NCBI RefSeq assembly: GCF_000255295.1 | Contig: NC_017030.1 | Coordinates: forward strand, 8,344,328 to 8,408,327 | Source: Corallococcus coralloides DSM 2259 | GTDB lineage: Bacteria > Myxococcota > Myxococcia > Myxococcales > Myxococcaceae | Length of the DNA stretch: 64,000 nucleotides | Reading direction: 5' to 3' | Shown: positions 25,655-34,199 of the stretch, in pieces | Layout: each line of letters opens with the position of its first letter | Position numbering within the stretch: the first letter of the stretch is position 1 | Position numbers and translations under genes: made by a program | Notes under the pieces: generated by a model | The model's input: only the letters and a program-made list of their open reading frames with translations | Told to the model about the DNA's origin: nothing | Database searches by the model: none

Positions 25655-28108
25655 ATGGATGGACGTAACGGAAGGACCGGCGGCGCCCGGCTGCTGCCGC
25701 TGACGGCGCTGCTGCTGGCCACCGGGTGTGAGCCGCGCACCGCGACGCCTCCGGCGCCGGAAGGCCCCACCGCATCAGTGAAGAAGTTGGGGGCGGGCAG
25801 CCTCTCCGCCACCGTGCGCAGGACGGCGCACGGCATTCCCCACGTGCTGGCGGATGACTTCGCGGGCGTGGGCTACGGCTACGGCTACGCGTTCGCGCAG
25901 GACAACTTCTGCGCGCTGATGGACGCGCTGGTGACGGTGAACGCCGAGCGCTCGCGCTACTTCGGGCCGGACGGCACGTACCTGGCCGCGCTGGGCAGCC
26001 AGTACAACAACCTGAAGAGCGACTTCTTCTACCAGGCCATCAACGACGACGGCACGGTGGAGGCGCTGCTGGCGAAGCCGCCGCCCCTGGGGCCCTCCCA
26101 GGACGTGCGCGAGCTGGTGCGCGGCTACACGGCGGGCATCAACCGCTACCTGACGGAGACCGGCGTGGACGGGCTGCCGGACCCGCGCTGCAAGGGCGCG
26201 GCCTGGGTGCGCCCCATCACCGAGCGCGACCTGTACCGGCGCTACTACCAGCTCAGCCTCTTCGCCAGCTCCCTCTTCTTCCTGGACGCGCTGGTGGACG
26301 CGAAGCCTCCGTCCCTCCTGCCGGACGGCACGCTGCCCCTGCCGCTGCCCGCGCCCGCCACGCTGGACCGCAAGGTGTTTCCCAGCTCGGAGACGCTGGG
26401 CCTGGGCAGCAACGCCTTCGGCCTGGGCACCCAGGCCACGCGCAACGGCAAGGGCATGCTGCTGGCCAACCCGCACTTCCCCTGGGAAGGCTCGGAGCGC
26501 TTCTACGAGGCCCACCTCACGGTGCCGGGCAAGCTCAACGTCTCCGGCGTGAGCCTGCTGGGCGTGCCCGCCATCCTCATCGGCCACAACGAGACGCTGG
26601 CCTGGAGCCACACCGTCTCCACCGCGTACCGCTTCACCCCCTTCGAGCTGAAGCTCATCCCGGGCTTCCCCACGAAGTACCTGTACGACGGCCAGATTCG
26701 CGACATGACCACCCGCACCGTCACGGTGCAGGCGAAGGCGGCGGACGGCTCGCTCACGCCGCGTCAGCACACCTTCTACCGTTCGCACCTGGGCCCGATG
26801 ATGGAGTACCCGTCCGGCCTGATGACGTGGAACGGCCTCACCGGCTACGCGTTCCATGACGCCAACGCCTCCAACCTGCGCCTGCTGGATGCCTTCTTCG
26901 CCATGGACCGCGCGGCGAACGTGGACGAGCTGCGCACGGCGCAGAACACCTGGCAGGGCATCCCCTGGGTGAACACCATCGCCACGGACGCGCAGGGCCG
27001 CGCGTACTACGCGGACATGAGCGTGGTGCCGCACGTCACCGACGCGAAGCTCGCGCGCTGCGTGCTGTCCCCCATCCCGCTGCTGGTGCTCGCGAGCGCG
27101 GGGCTGCCGGTGCTGGACGGCTCGCGCTCCGACTGCGCGCTGGGCAGCGACGCGGACGCGGTGGAGCCGGGCATCTTCGGCCCGAGCAGCCTGCCGCACC
27201 TCACCCGCGCCGACTACGTCACCAACTCCAATGACAGCTACTGGCTGCCCAACCCCGCCCAGCCGCTCACCGGCTTCCCGCGCATCCTGGGCGGTGAGAA
27301 GAACGTGCGCAGCCTGCGCACGCGCCTGGGCCTGAAGATGGTGCAGGGCCGGCTCGCGGGCACGGACGGCCTGGAGGGCCAGGGCTTCACGCTGGAGCAG
27401 CTCCAGACGGTGATGTTCAACAACCGCAACTACTCCGGCGAGCTGCTGCGCGACGCCGCGGTGTCGCTGTGCCGCCGCACGCCCTTCGTGCTGATGCCGG
27501 ACCTCACCTTCGAGGACCTGCGCCCTGCCTGCCCCGTGCTGGCCGCGTGGGACCTGAAGGGCGACCTGGACAGCCGGGGCGAGCTGCTCTGGCGCGTGTT
27601 CCTCTTCACCGCGGTGGGTGCCACGGGCGGTCCGTACCTGGTGCCCTTCAACGCGAACGACCCCGTCAACACGCCGCGCACGCTCAACACGCTGAACCCG
27701 CAGGTGGCCCAGGCGCTGGGCACCGCCATCCGCACGCTGCGCGAGCGCGGCATTGCCCTGGATGCGACGACGGGCTCCGTGCAGGGCAAGCGCAAGAACG
27801 GCATCTTCTACCCGGTGCACGGCTGCGCCCACGACGAGGGCTGCTTCAACCAGATCGCCAACCAGCTGGCGCCGGACGGCACGTATGAGCCCATCCTGGG
27901 CTCCAGCTTCGTCATGGCCGTGTCCTTCACGGACGCGGGCCCCGTGGCGAAGTCCGTGCTCACCTACTCCCAGTCCACCAACCCGGCCTCGCCCTGGTTC
28001 GCGGACCAGACGGCGATGTTCTCCCAGAAGCAGTGGGTGGACCGGCGCTACACGGAGGCGGAGATCGCCGCCGACCCGGCGCTGACCGTCACGCACCTCC
28101 AGGAGTAG
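25655..28108 (+). CDS. Penicillin/AHL acylase-type Ntn hydrolase, lipoprotein
   Basis: 817 residues from ATG 25655 (AAGGA upstream; an in-frame GTG at 25637 is less likely). The signal ends in a lipobox (LLLATGCE). The alpha-subunit part carries VRRTAHGIPHVLADD and GYAFAQDNFCALMD. The self-cleavage site is in GLGSNAFGLG, so Ser252 would become the N-terminal nucleophile of the beta subunit. Further beta-subunit motifs are NPHFPWEGSERFYE, LIGHNETLAWSHTVS and a late TNSNDSYWLPNPA. The G-S-N-A pattern is closer to PvdQ/aculeacin-type acylases than to penicillin G acylase, so acyl-homoserine lactones or lipopeptides are likely substrates (inference). Confidence 0.88.
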   Translation: MDGRNGRTGGARLLPLTALLLATGCEPRTATPPAPEGPTASVKKLGAGSLSATVRRTAHGIPHVLADDFAGVGYGYGYAFAQDNFCALMDALVTVNAERSRYFGPDGTYLAALGSQYNNLKSDFFYQAINDDGTVEALLAKPPPLGPSQDVRELVRGYTAGINRYLTETGVDGLPDPRCKGAAWVRPITERDLYRRYYQLSLFASSLFFLDALVDAKPPSLLPDGTLPLPLPAPATLDRKVFPSSETLGLGSNAFGLGTQATRNGKGMLLANPHFPWEGSERFYEAHLTVPGKLNVSGVSLLGVPAILIGHNETLAWSHTVSTAYRFTPFELKLIPGFPTKYLYDGQIRDMTTRTVTVQAKAADGSLTPRQHTFYRSHLGPMMEYPSGLMTWNGLTGYAFHDANASNLRLLDAFFAMDRAANVDELRTAQNTWQGIPWVNTIATDAQGRAYYADMSVVPHVTDAKLARCVLSPIPLLVLASAGLPVLDGSRSDCALGSDADAVEPGIFGPSSLPHLTRADYVTNSNDSYWLPNPAQPLTGFPRILGGEKNVRSLRTRLGLKMVQGRLAGTDGLEGQGFTLEQLQTVMFNNRNYSGELLRDAAVSLCRRTPFVLMPDLTFEDLRPACPVLAAWDLKGDLDSRGELLWRVFLFTAVGATGGPYLVPFNANDPVNTPRTLNTLNPQVAQALGTAIRTLRERGIALDATTGSVQGKRKNGIFYPVHGCAHDEGCFNQIANQLAPDGTYEPILGSSFVMAVSFTDAGPVAKSVLTYSQSTNPASPWFADQTAMFSQKQWVDRRYTEAEIAADPALTVTHLQE

Positions 28109-28134
28109 TCAAAGCCAGACAGCAGTACGAAAGC

Positions 28135-28170
28135 GGCCCGGTGTCCTTCCACGCGGGAGGGCGCCGGGCC
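28135..28170. terminator. Hairpin between convergent acylase and recX genes
   Basis: GGCCCGG (28135-28141) pairs with CCGGGCC (28164-28170), a 7-bp outer stem with a partly self-complementary 22-nt loop. It is followed by AATGTGTTTC. It sits 27 bp past the acylase stop and probably terminates that transcript. Confidence 0.45.
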
Positions 28171-28267
28171 AATGTGTTTCTGGAGACATCTGGATGGGGA
28201 ATCCGGAGCGACTCAACGCCGTGCGCACCAGGCACTGCGACCAGGCGCCGTGGCGCGGACAATGCCC

Positions 28268-28855
28268 TCAATCGCGGGACGGCAGGTCGTCCGCCGTCCC
28301 GTCGATGACGCGCTTCGCGATGGCGAAGGAGAAGCCCGCGCGGGCGAGCGCCGCCAGGTCCTTCTTGCGGTTCTCCTCGCGCGTGCTCGGGTCGCGCCGG
28401 TAGGGGCCCAGCCGCTTCTTGCGCGCCCAGATGCGGGCGGCGGCGTCTTCCGGCACGTCCTGGGTGGCCTCCGCCAGCTTCTCCTGCACCAGCTCCGGCG
28501 CCACGCCCTTCATGCGCAGCTTCTGGGTGATGACGCGCGCGCTGCGGCCGGACGCGCGCAGCGAGTGCACGCGCGTCTCCGCGTAGGTCCGGTCATTGAT
28601 GAGGCCATTGCGGATGAGCTTCTCCGCCAGCGCGTCCACCCAGCCCACGGCCTCCACGCGGTCGGTGCCGTGGAACTTCACGGAGCGGTCCACCCGGCGC
28701 ATCATCACGCGCTTGAGCTGGCTCACCGTGGCCGCGTACCGCTTGAGGTAGTGCAGCGCCGCGTTCTCCAGATAGCGCGGCGATACCTTCCGGGGAGGCT
28801 TTGGCTTGCGAGGCTCCCGGCGGCGGTCCGGGTCCCTGTCGGTGGGATCATCCAT
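28268..28855 (-). CDS. recX: RecX family regulator
   Basis: 195 residues. A basic, Pro/Arg-rich N-terminal leader (~25) precedes the three-helix repeats of RecX: ALHYLKRYAATVSQLKRVMMRR, then DALAEKLIRNGLINDRTYAETRV, SLRASGRSARVITQKLRMKGV and a last helical repeat. RecX binds RecA filaments and limits recombinase activity. recA is not in the window. The start overlaps the end of the AraC-type gene by 8 bp, so it may be translationally coupled to it, an unusual partner for recX. Confidence 0.85.
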   Translation of the reverse strand: MDDPTDRDPDRRREPRKPKPPRKVSPRYLENAALHYLKRYAATVSQLKRVMMRRVDRSVKFHGTDRVEAVGWVDALAEKLIRNGLINDRTYAETRVHSLRASGRSARVITQKLRMKGVAPELVQEKLAEATQDVPEDAAARIWARKKRLGPYRRDPSTREENRKKDLAALARAGFSFAIAKRVIDGTADDLPSRD

Positions 28856-29882
28856 GGCGGGACAGCTCTACCACCGGGGTCCGACCCTGGGGGCCGCGTC
28901 CGCCGCTCCTCCGGGGAGCCCGCCCGGGGCCCGGCTGCCCGGTGGCCCGCCGTGACGGGCTCCCGCCCTCGGCCTCTGGAGCCTGGCGCTGCTCCCGCGC
29001 GTAATGCGTGGGCGGCAGTCCGACGTGGCGGGTGAAGGCCACGCTGAAGGTGCTCGCGGAGCTGTAGCCGACCTGCTCCGCGACCTCGGCGACGGTGGCC
29101 TCCTGCTTGCGCAGCAGCAGGTCCTTCGCCAGGGCCATGCGCCAGCCGAGCAGGTACTCCATCGGGGCCACGCCCAGCGCGCGGTTGAAGCGCTCGAAGA
29201 ACGCCGAACGGGACAGCGCGGCCTCCTTCGCCAGCTGCGCCACGGTCCACGCCTGGGTCGGGCGCTCGTGCATCCGGCGGATGGCCACGGCCAGGCGCTC
29301 GTCGGAGAGCCCTCGCAGGAGGCCCGGCGACGCCGCGATGCCCGCCGTGGAGCGGAGCGCCTCGATGAGCAGCACCTCCATGAGGCGAGCGAGGATGACC
29401 TCGCGCGCGGGCCGCCGTTCGCGCGACTCGTCCTTCAAGAGCTCCACGAGGGTGGTGAGCCGCTGCTCGCCGCGGACGTGCACGAACTGGGGCAGGAGCG
29501 AAACGAGCAGGCTCGCGTCCGGAGAGGCGAAGGTGCAGTACCCCACCAGCAGCCGGACATCCGGCGGGCCGTGGTGAATGCCGTTCCTGATTTCACCATC
29601 GGGCAACACGATGCGCGGCGTCTCCTGCTTTCCCTTGGGCGGCTCGATGCTCGTCGTCATGAAGTCGAACGCCGCGGGGATCAAGACGAAGTCCCCCTTC
29701 TCGAGGATGACCGGCTCGCGCCCATCGATGGCGAGGCGGCTCCTCCCCATGAGGACCGCGCAGTAGAAGGGCCGCCCATTCTCCGCTCGCCGTACCCTCC
29801 ACCTGCCCGCGCCACTGACAAGCTTGGAGAACGGGGCGCCTGGCTGGAGCAGCGAGACCACCTCCGCGAGTGGATCGACCAT
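28848..29882 (-). CDS. AraC-family transcription regulator (cupin ligand domain)
   Basis: 344 residues. The N-terminal ~190 form a cupin-type sensing domain (FYCAVLMGRSRLAIDGREPVI, LEKGDFVLIP, AAFDFM). Residues ~195-295 contain two helix-turn-helix motifs: WTVAQLAKEAALSRSAFFERFN and VAEVAEQVGYSSASTFSVAF, ending in the usual GLPPTHYA. The last 40 residues are a basic, Pro/Gly-rich tail. It is divergently transcribed from an SDR gene with a 100-bp shared promoter region, so that gene is its probable target. It is similar to the second AraC-type regulator at 50842. Confidence 0.88.
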   Translation of the reverse strand: MVDPLAEVVSLLQPGAPFSKLVSGAGRWRVRRAENGRPFYCAVLMGRSRLAIDGREPVILEKGDFVLIPAAFDFMTTSIEPPKGKQETPRIVLPDGEIRNGIHHGPPDVRLLVGYCTFASPDASLLVSLLPQFVHVRGEQRLTTLVELLKDESRERRPAREVILARLMEVLLIEALRSTAGIAASPGLLRGLSDERLAVAIRRMHERPTQAWTVAQLAKEAALSRSAFFERFNRALGVAPMEYLLGWRMALAKDLLLRKQEATVAEVAEQVGYSSASTFSVAFTRHVGLPPTHYAREQRQAPEAEGGSPSRRATGQPGPGRAPRRSGGRGPQGRTPVVELSRHG

Positions 29883-29982
29883 GGCTGGACTCCCGCGAAT
29901 GAAATCTGGACTCCCTGTTGTAGCAGGTCCGGATGGCGCTCCGTATATCCGTCACCGAAGCCACCACCGCCAAGGAGACACC

Positions 29983-30744
29983 ATGAAGACGATCCTGATC
30001 ACCGGCTGCTCGTCCGGATTCGGCCTCGACACCGCCCGCCACTTCCTCGAGCACGGCTGGAAGGTCATCGCCACGATGCGCAAGCCGCGCGAGGACGTGC
30101 TGCCCCGCTCCGAGCACCTGCGCGTGCTCCCGCTGGATGTCACCGACCCGGCGAGCATCCGGAAGCTGGTGGAGGACGCCGGCCCCATCGACGTGCTGGT
30201 CAACAACGCGGGCGTGGGCCTGATGGGTGTCTTCGAGGGCACGTCCATGGAGACGGTCCGCAACACCTTCGAAACGAACACGTTCGGCGCGATGGCCGTG
30301 ACGCAGGCATTCCTGCCCGGGTTCCGGCAGCAGAAGTCGGGGGTCATCGTGAACGTCTCGTCGGGCACGACGCTGAAGCCGCTCCCGCTGCTCGCCGTGT
30401 ACAGCGCGAGCAAGGCGGCCCTCAACGCGTTCACCGAATCGCTCGCACTGGAGCTCCAGCCCCTCAATGTGCGGGTGAGCCTGGTGATTCCGGGCCGCTC
30501 GCCGGAGACGCCCTTCGCCCAGAACGCCCAGTCCCGAGGGCAGAACCAGGGCGTCACCGTTCCCGAGGCCTACGCCGGGTTCGTGCGGAGCATCTTCGAG
30601 CAGAGGACGGCGCACGCCTCGGGACCGGTCACCCGGTCCGCGGACGTGGTGGAGGCCATCTGGCGCGCGGTGAACGACCCGTCCTCCCCGCTCCGCCTGC
30701 CCGCGGGCGCGGACGCCGTGGAGATGGCCCGGACACGCCCCTAG
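29983..30744 (+). CDS. Short-chain dehydrogenase/reductase
   Basis: 253 residues, classical SDR. The NAD(P)-binding loop is TGCSSGFGLDTA, then DVLVNNAGVGLMG, the catalytic serine region VNVSSGT, and YSASKAAL supplying Y-x-x-x-K. The usual P-G motif appears as IPGRSPETPF. A good AAGGAG stands 7 nt before the ATG. It is a cytoplasmic oxidoreductase of unknown substrate. It is divergent from the AraC-type regulator, which probably controls it. Confidence 0.88.
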   Translation: MKTILITGCSSGFGLDTARHFLEHGWKVIATMRKPREDVLPRSEHLRVLPLDVTDPASIRKLVEDAGPIDVLVNNAGVGLMGVFEGTSMETVRNTFETNTFGAMAVTQAFLPGFRQQKSGVIVNVSSGTTLKPLPLLAVYSASKAALNAFTESLALELQPLNVRVSLVIPGRSPETPFAQNAQSRGQNQGVTVPEAYAGFVRSIFEQRTAHASGPVTRSADVVEAIWRAVNDPSSPLRLPAGADAVEMARTRP

Positions 30745-30753
30745 GATGGGGGC

Positions 30754-31026
30754 ATGCGCGCCTTGCTCTGCGGTCTCACGATGATGCTCCTGGGCGGGTC
30801 TTCCGCCTGGGCGAAGGACGACCTGCGACCCGCCCACCAGCGGTTCACCAAACCGGAGCAGGTGCGCGAGTGGCAGCAGTTCTGCCGCAAGACGTCGGAC
30901 TTCGACCTCAAGGCCGGACCGGACACGCTCAACAGCTACCTGGTCTCCCTTGGCAAGGAAGGCTGGGAGCTGGTGCTGGTGGACACCCAGGTCGGGATGG
31001 TGTGCTTCAAGCGCCCCGCTTCCTGA
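30754..31026 (+). CDS. Small exported protein, DUF4177-like
   Basis: 90 residues with a clear signal peptide (LLCGLTMMLLGGSSAWA, cleavage after A-W-A). The mature part has LNSYLVSLGKEGWELVLVDTQVGMVCFKRP, which resembles the DUF4177 pattern (L-N-x-L-x-x-x-G-x-E-G-W-E-L-V). It starts 10 bp after the SDR stop and may be in its transcript. Function is unknown. Confidence 0.65.
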   Translation: MRALLCGLTMMLLGGSSAWAKDDLRPAHQRFTKPEQVREWQQFCRKTSDFDLKAGPDTLNSYLVSLGKEGWELVLVDTQVGMVCFKRPAS

Positions 31027-31099
31027 AGTCCTGTGTCGATCCGCCGCGCGGCCATTCGTCGCGCGGCTGGACCCACTTCCCACAACCCCAGGAGCCTCC

Positions 31100-31519
31100 A
31101 TGCGCTTCATGCTCATCCCCCGCCCCTCCACCCTCGAGCCCACGCACTCGGACATCCCCTTCGACGAGGCCGTCTTCATCGCGCAGATGAAATACAACGA
31201 GGAGATGCACAAGGCCGGCGTGCTCATCGCCTCCGAGGGCCTCAGTCCCTCGCCGGGCGCGCACGTCGTCTTCAAGGACGGCAAGTCCACCGTGAAGGAT
31301 GGCCCCTACGCGGAGACGAAGGAGCTCATCGGCGGCTTCTACGTGCTGGAGGTGAAGTCGAAGGAGGAGGCCATCGAGTGGGCCCGCCGCTATCCCGGCG
31401 GCATGGGCAACGACGACGTGATGGAGGTCCGCCCCCTCACCGGCACCGGAGACATCCCGCCGGAGCTGGTGACGCTCATCGAGAAGGTGGCGCCCACCTG
31501 GAGCCAGACCTTCAAGTAG
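31100..31519 (+). CDS. YCII-related (DGPF domain) protein
   Basis: 139 residues from ATG 31100 with CAGGAG upstream. The sequence is typical of the YCII/DGPF family often encoded with ECF sigma factors: MRFMLIPRP start, MKYNEEMHKAGVLIASEGL, VKDGPYAETKELIGGFYVLEV (the DGPF-type motif reads DGPY here) and AIEWARRYP followed by VMEVRPL. The fold is ferredoxin-like. No catalytic role is established for the family. No sigma factor gene lies next to it here. Confidence 0.88.
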   Translation: MRFMLIPRPSTLEPTHSDIPFDEAVFIAQMKYNEEMHKAGVLIASEGLSPSPGAHVVFKDGKSTVKDGPYAETKELIGGFYVLEVKSKEEAIEWARRYPGGMGNDDVMEVRPLTGTGDIPPELVTLIEKVAPTWSQTFK

Positions 31520-31549
31520 CCGTGATGAACGGCGACTAGAGTCCGCGCC

Positions 31550-32872
31550 ATGACCTCCGCCACCCCTTCCCTGGCCTCGTCCGCACCGTGGGTCCAACGT
31601 GCGCTGAGGCTCTTCGTTCCGGTGGTGGGGGTCCTCGGGCTGCTGTCGCTGGTCACCTACTACCGGATGCACCCGGACATTCCGTTCATCCGGTCGGACG
31701 GCTACGGCTACCACCTCTACCTCACGGCAGCCTTCGTCCAGCACGACCTGTCCTTCCGCACCGAGGCCGCCGAGTGGGGCGCGGACCTGGACTACAACAT
31801 GGGTCTCACGCGGGACGAGACCACCGGCCGCTACCTGAACCGCTTCCCTCCGGGGCAGGCCCTGCTGATGCTGCCCGCCTTCCTGGGCGCGCACTTCAGC
31901 GCGCCGCTCCTGGGGTTCCGTCAGGACGGCTTCTCGCTGCCCTACCATTTCGCGGCGGCGCTCAGCGGGCTGTGCGCGCTGCTCATCGGGCTGACGCTGT
32001 TGCGCAGGGCGCTGGAAGCGCTCTTCCCCGCCGCGGTGGTACTGGCGACGCTGACCGTCGTCACCTTCGGCACCAACCTGTTCCACTACGGCACCGCGGA
32101 CGCCATCTTCAGCCACGTCTATTCCTTCGCCCTCTACTCCGCGCTGCTCCTCCTGGTGCCCGCGTGGTACCGGGCGCCCACGGTGCGCACGTCGCTGCTG
32201 CTGGGCGCGGTGGCGGGCTACATCGTGCTGGTGCGCCCCCCCAACGCGCTGGCGCTCGTGCTGGTGCCGCTGTACGGCGTCTATGACGGCCTGACGCAGC
32301 GCGAGCGGCTGGCGTTCTTCTGGAAGCACAAGGGCCGCGTCGCGCTGGCGCTGCTGGCCATGGGCGCGGTGCTGACCATCCTGTTCGGCTACTGGCACTA
32401 CGCCACCGGCCGCTGGGTGATGTACTCCTACCGGGGCCAGGGCTTCGAGTTCACCCGACCCCAGTTTCACGCCGTCCTCTTCAGCCTCCGCAAGGGGCTC
32501 TTCTTCTGGACGCCGGTGTGGCTCTTCGCGGTGGCGGGCTTCGTGCGGGACCGCGAGCACCTGCGCGACTACCTGATGCCGGTGCTGCTCTTCTTCATCT
32601 TCCAGGTCTACCTCACGGCCGCCTGGTGGCACTGGCCCTATGGCCTGAGCTTCGGCCACCGCGCCTTCACCGAGGGCAGCGCGTTCTTCGCGCCAGGCCT
32701 CGCGGGCTTCCTCGCGCACCTGGAGCGCCCCGCGGTCCGCAAGGCCGTGGGCGCGGTGCTGGCATTGCTCGTCGCGTACGAGCTCTTCCTGATGGTGCGC
32801 TACTGGCAGGGCCGGCTGCCGGGGGACCGGACCACGTGGGCCCAGTACCGGAGCCTCTTCACACTCCCGTAG
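31550..32872 (+). CDS. Polytopic membrane protein, GT-C glycosyltransferase-like
   Basis: 440 residues with about ten hydrophobic helices. An Asp in the first external loop (IRSDGYGYHLYL) after the first membrane helix resembles the D-containing loop of GT-C fold (PMT/ArnT-like) enzymes. Later helices include ALYSALLLLVPAWY, RVALALLAMGAVLTILFGY and MPVLLFFIFQVYLTAAWWHW. These enzymes transfer sugars from lipid-linked donors at the membrane. The substrate is unknown and the class assignment is tentative. The following membrane gene starts 82 bp downstream. Confidence 0.65.
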   Translation: MTSATPSLASSAPWVQRALRLFVPVVGVLGLLSLVTYYRMHPDIPFIRSDGYGYHLYLTAAFVQHDLSFRTEAAEWGADLDYNMGLTRDETTGRYLNRFPPGQALLMLPAFLGAHFSAPLLGFRQDGFSLPYHFAAALSGLCALLIGLTLLRRALEALFPAAVVLATLTVVTFGTNLFHYGTADAIFSHVYSFALYSALLLLVPAWYRAPTVRTSLLLGAVAGYIVLVRPPNALALVLVPLYGVYDGLTQRERLAFFWKHKGRVALALLAMGAVLTILFGYWHYATGRWVMYSYRGQGFEFTRPQFHAVLFSLRKGLFFWTPVWLFAVAGFVRDREHLRDYLMPVLLFFIFQVYLTAAWWHWPYGLSFGHRAFTEGSAFFAPGLAGFLAHLERPAVRKAVGAVLALLVAYELFLMVRYWQGRLPGDRTTWAQYRSLFTLP

Positions 32873-32954
32873 GAAGCCTCCCCGCCCGCCCTGCATGGGA
32901 GGAGGAGGCCCACCGGACCCTCCCCGTCCCACACACGTCTATACTGCGGCGCGC

Positions 32955-34121
32955 ATGTCCACCCTGCCCGCCCCCGCCCTCGAAGCGTCCGAAGCCCCGG
33001 CGTCCGTGCGCTTCCAGGGGCTGTGGCTCTTCTCGCCCCGGGCGGACCTGAGCATCCTGCTGCTGCCCACGCTGCTGCTGCTCGCCTCCGTGTGGCTCGC
33101 GAGCCTCACCGGCGAGGGCTCGCAGGGGTTCGCCCAGGGGATTGGCCGGTGGACGTCGCAGTACGTCTTCCTCAACGGCACGCACGTCATCCTGACCTTC
33201 CTGCTGGTGGGCACGCGGCGGGAGCTGCTGCACACCACGCCCTCCCAGTCCCGGCTGCTCGTGGGCGGCTCGGCGGCGGTGTTCGCGCTCACCTCCGCGC
33301 TGCTCTGGTACGCGGACGCCCATGCTCCGCTGCTGGCGCTGCTCCTGGGCGCGGGCATCCACGTCCTCGCGGCGCACCACACGCTGTCGCAGGTGAAGGG
33401 GCTCTGGGCCCTGCACGGCCTCCGGGGCCGCGTCGCGGGCGCCCCGCCGCTGTCCGAGTCCGAGCGCACGCTCCAGCGCCAGTTCGTGCCCGTCGCGCTG
33501 ACCCTGATGATGATCCGCTCCCTGGCGCTGCCCGTCACCAGCGCGCTGGGCTCACGGCCCATGGTCAACATCGGACAGGCGGAGTCCGGCTCCCTGCCGC
33601 ATGGCCTCATCTGGGTGCTGCTCGCCGTCTGGGGCGTCTTCGCCGCGAAGTTGGTGCTCGCGCTGCGCGGGCCTCCGGGACAGAGCGGTCCCCGGCGCGT
33701 GTACGTCCTGGCCCATGTCGCGGTGGTGGCGGTGTACCTGGTGTGGCCCCTGTGGGGCGCCATCCTGAGCGCGGGCATCCACGGCCTGGAGTACTTCTTC
33801 CTCACCGGCCGGATGCTCCAGCCCACGCCCTCGGAAGCCACGGCCCGCCTGCGCGGCCCGCGCGTGTGGGCGGCGATGGTGGCCGTCATGGCGCCCATCA
33901 TCCTGGTGGGAGTGGCCAACAGCCCCTTCGTCACGCTGGTGGACGGGGCGACGGGGGGCGCGGCCACGGCGTTCTTCCTGAGGCAGCAGCCGCTGTGGTC
34001 GCTGGGCGTCATCGCCACGAACGGCGTGGTGCTGGCGCACTACTTCGCGGACGCCTTCCTCTACCGCTTCCGCATCCCCCGCGTCCGCGAGGTGACGCTG
34101 CCCCGCCTGGGCCTGGGCTGA
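32955..34121 (+). CDS. Unrecognised polytopic membrane protein, His-rich helices
   Basis: 388 residues from ATG 32955, about ten membrane helices. Conserved-looking polar residues lie inside or next to helices: NGTHVILTFLLV, HVLAAHHTLSQVKGLW, IHGLEYFFLTGRM and LAHYFADAFLYRFRIPRVR. Repeated His and H-Y-x-x-D patterns suggest a metal- or heme-dependent membrane enzyme or a lipid-modifying protein, but I cannot name a family. It is co-directional with the GT-C-like gene before it and the Cys4-SDR after it. Confidence 0.55.
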   Translation: MSTLPAPALEASEAPASVRFQGLWLFSPRADLSILLLPTLLLLASVWLASLTGEGSQGFAQGIGRWTSQYVFLNGTHVILTFLLVGTRRELLHTTPSQSRLLVGGSAAVFALTSALLWYADAHAPLLALLLGAGIHVLAAHHTLSQVKGLWALHGLRGRVAGAPPLSESERTLQRQFVPVALTLMMIRSLALPVTSALGSRPMVNIGQAESGSLPHGLIWVLLAVWGVFAAKLVLALRGPPGQSGPRRVYVLAHVAVVAVYLVWPLWGAILSAGIHGLEYFFLTGRMLQPTPSEATARLRGPRVWAAMVAVMAPIILVGVANSPFVTLVDGATGGAATAFFLRQQPLWSLGVIATNGVVLAHYFADAFLYRFRIPRVREVTLPRLGLG

Positions 34122-34199
34122 AGCCTTCCCGGCCGCCCGCCCTCCGAGCCCTCGACCCGCGCCTTTCCCTGGAGCGCCCGGGAGGGTAATCACCAGGGC

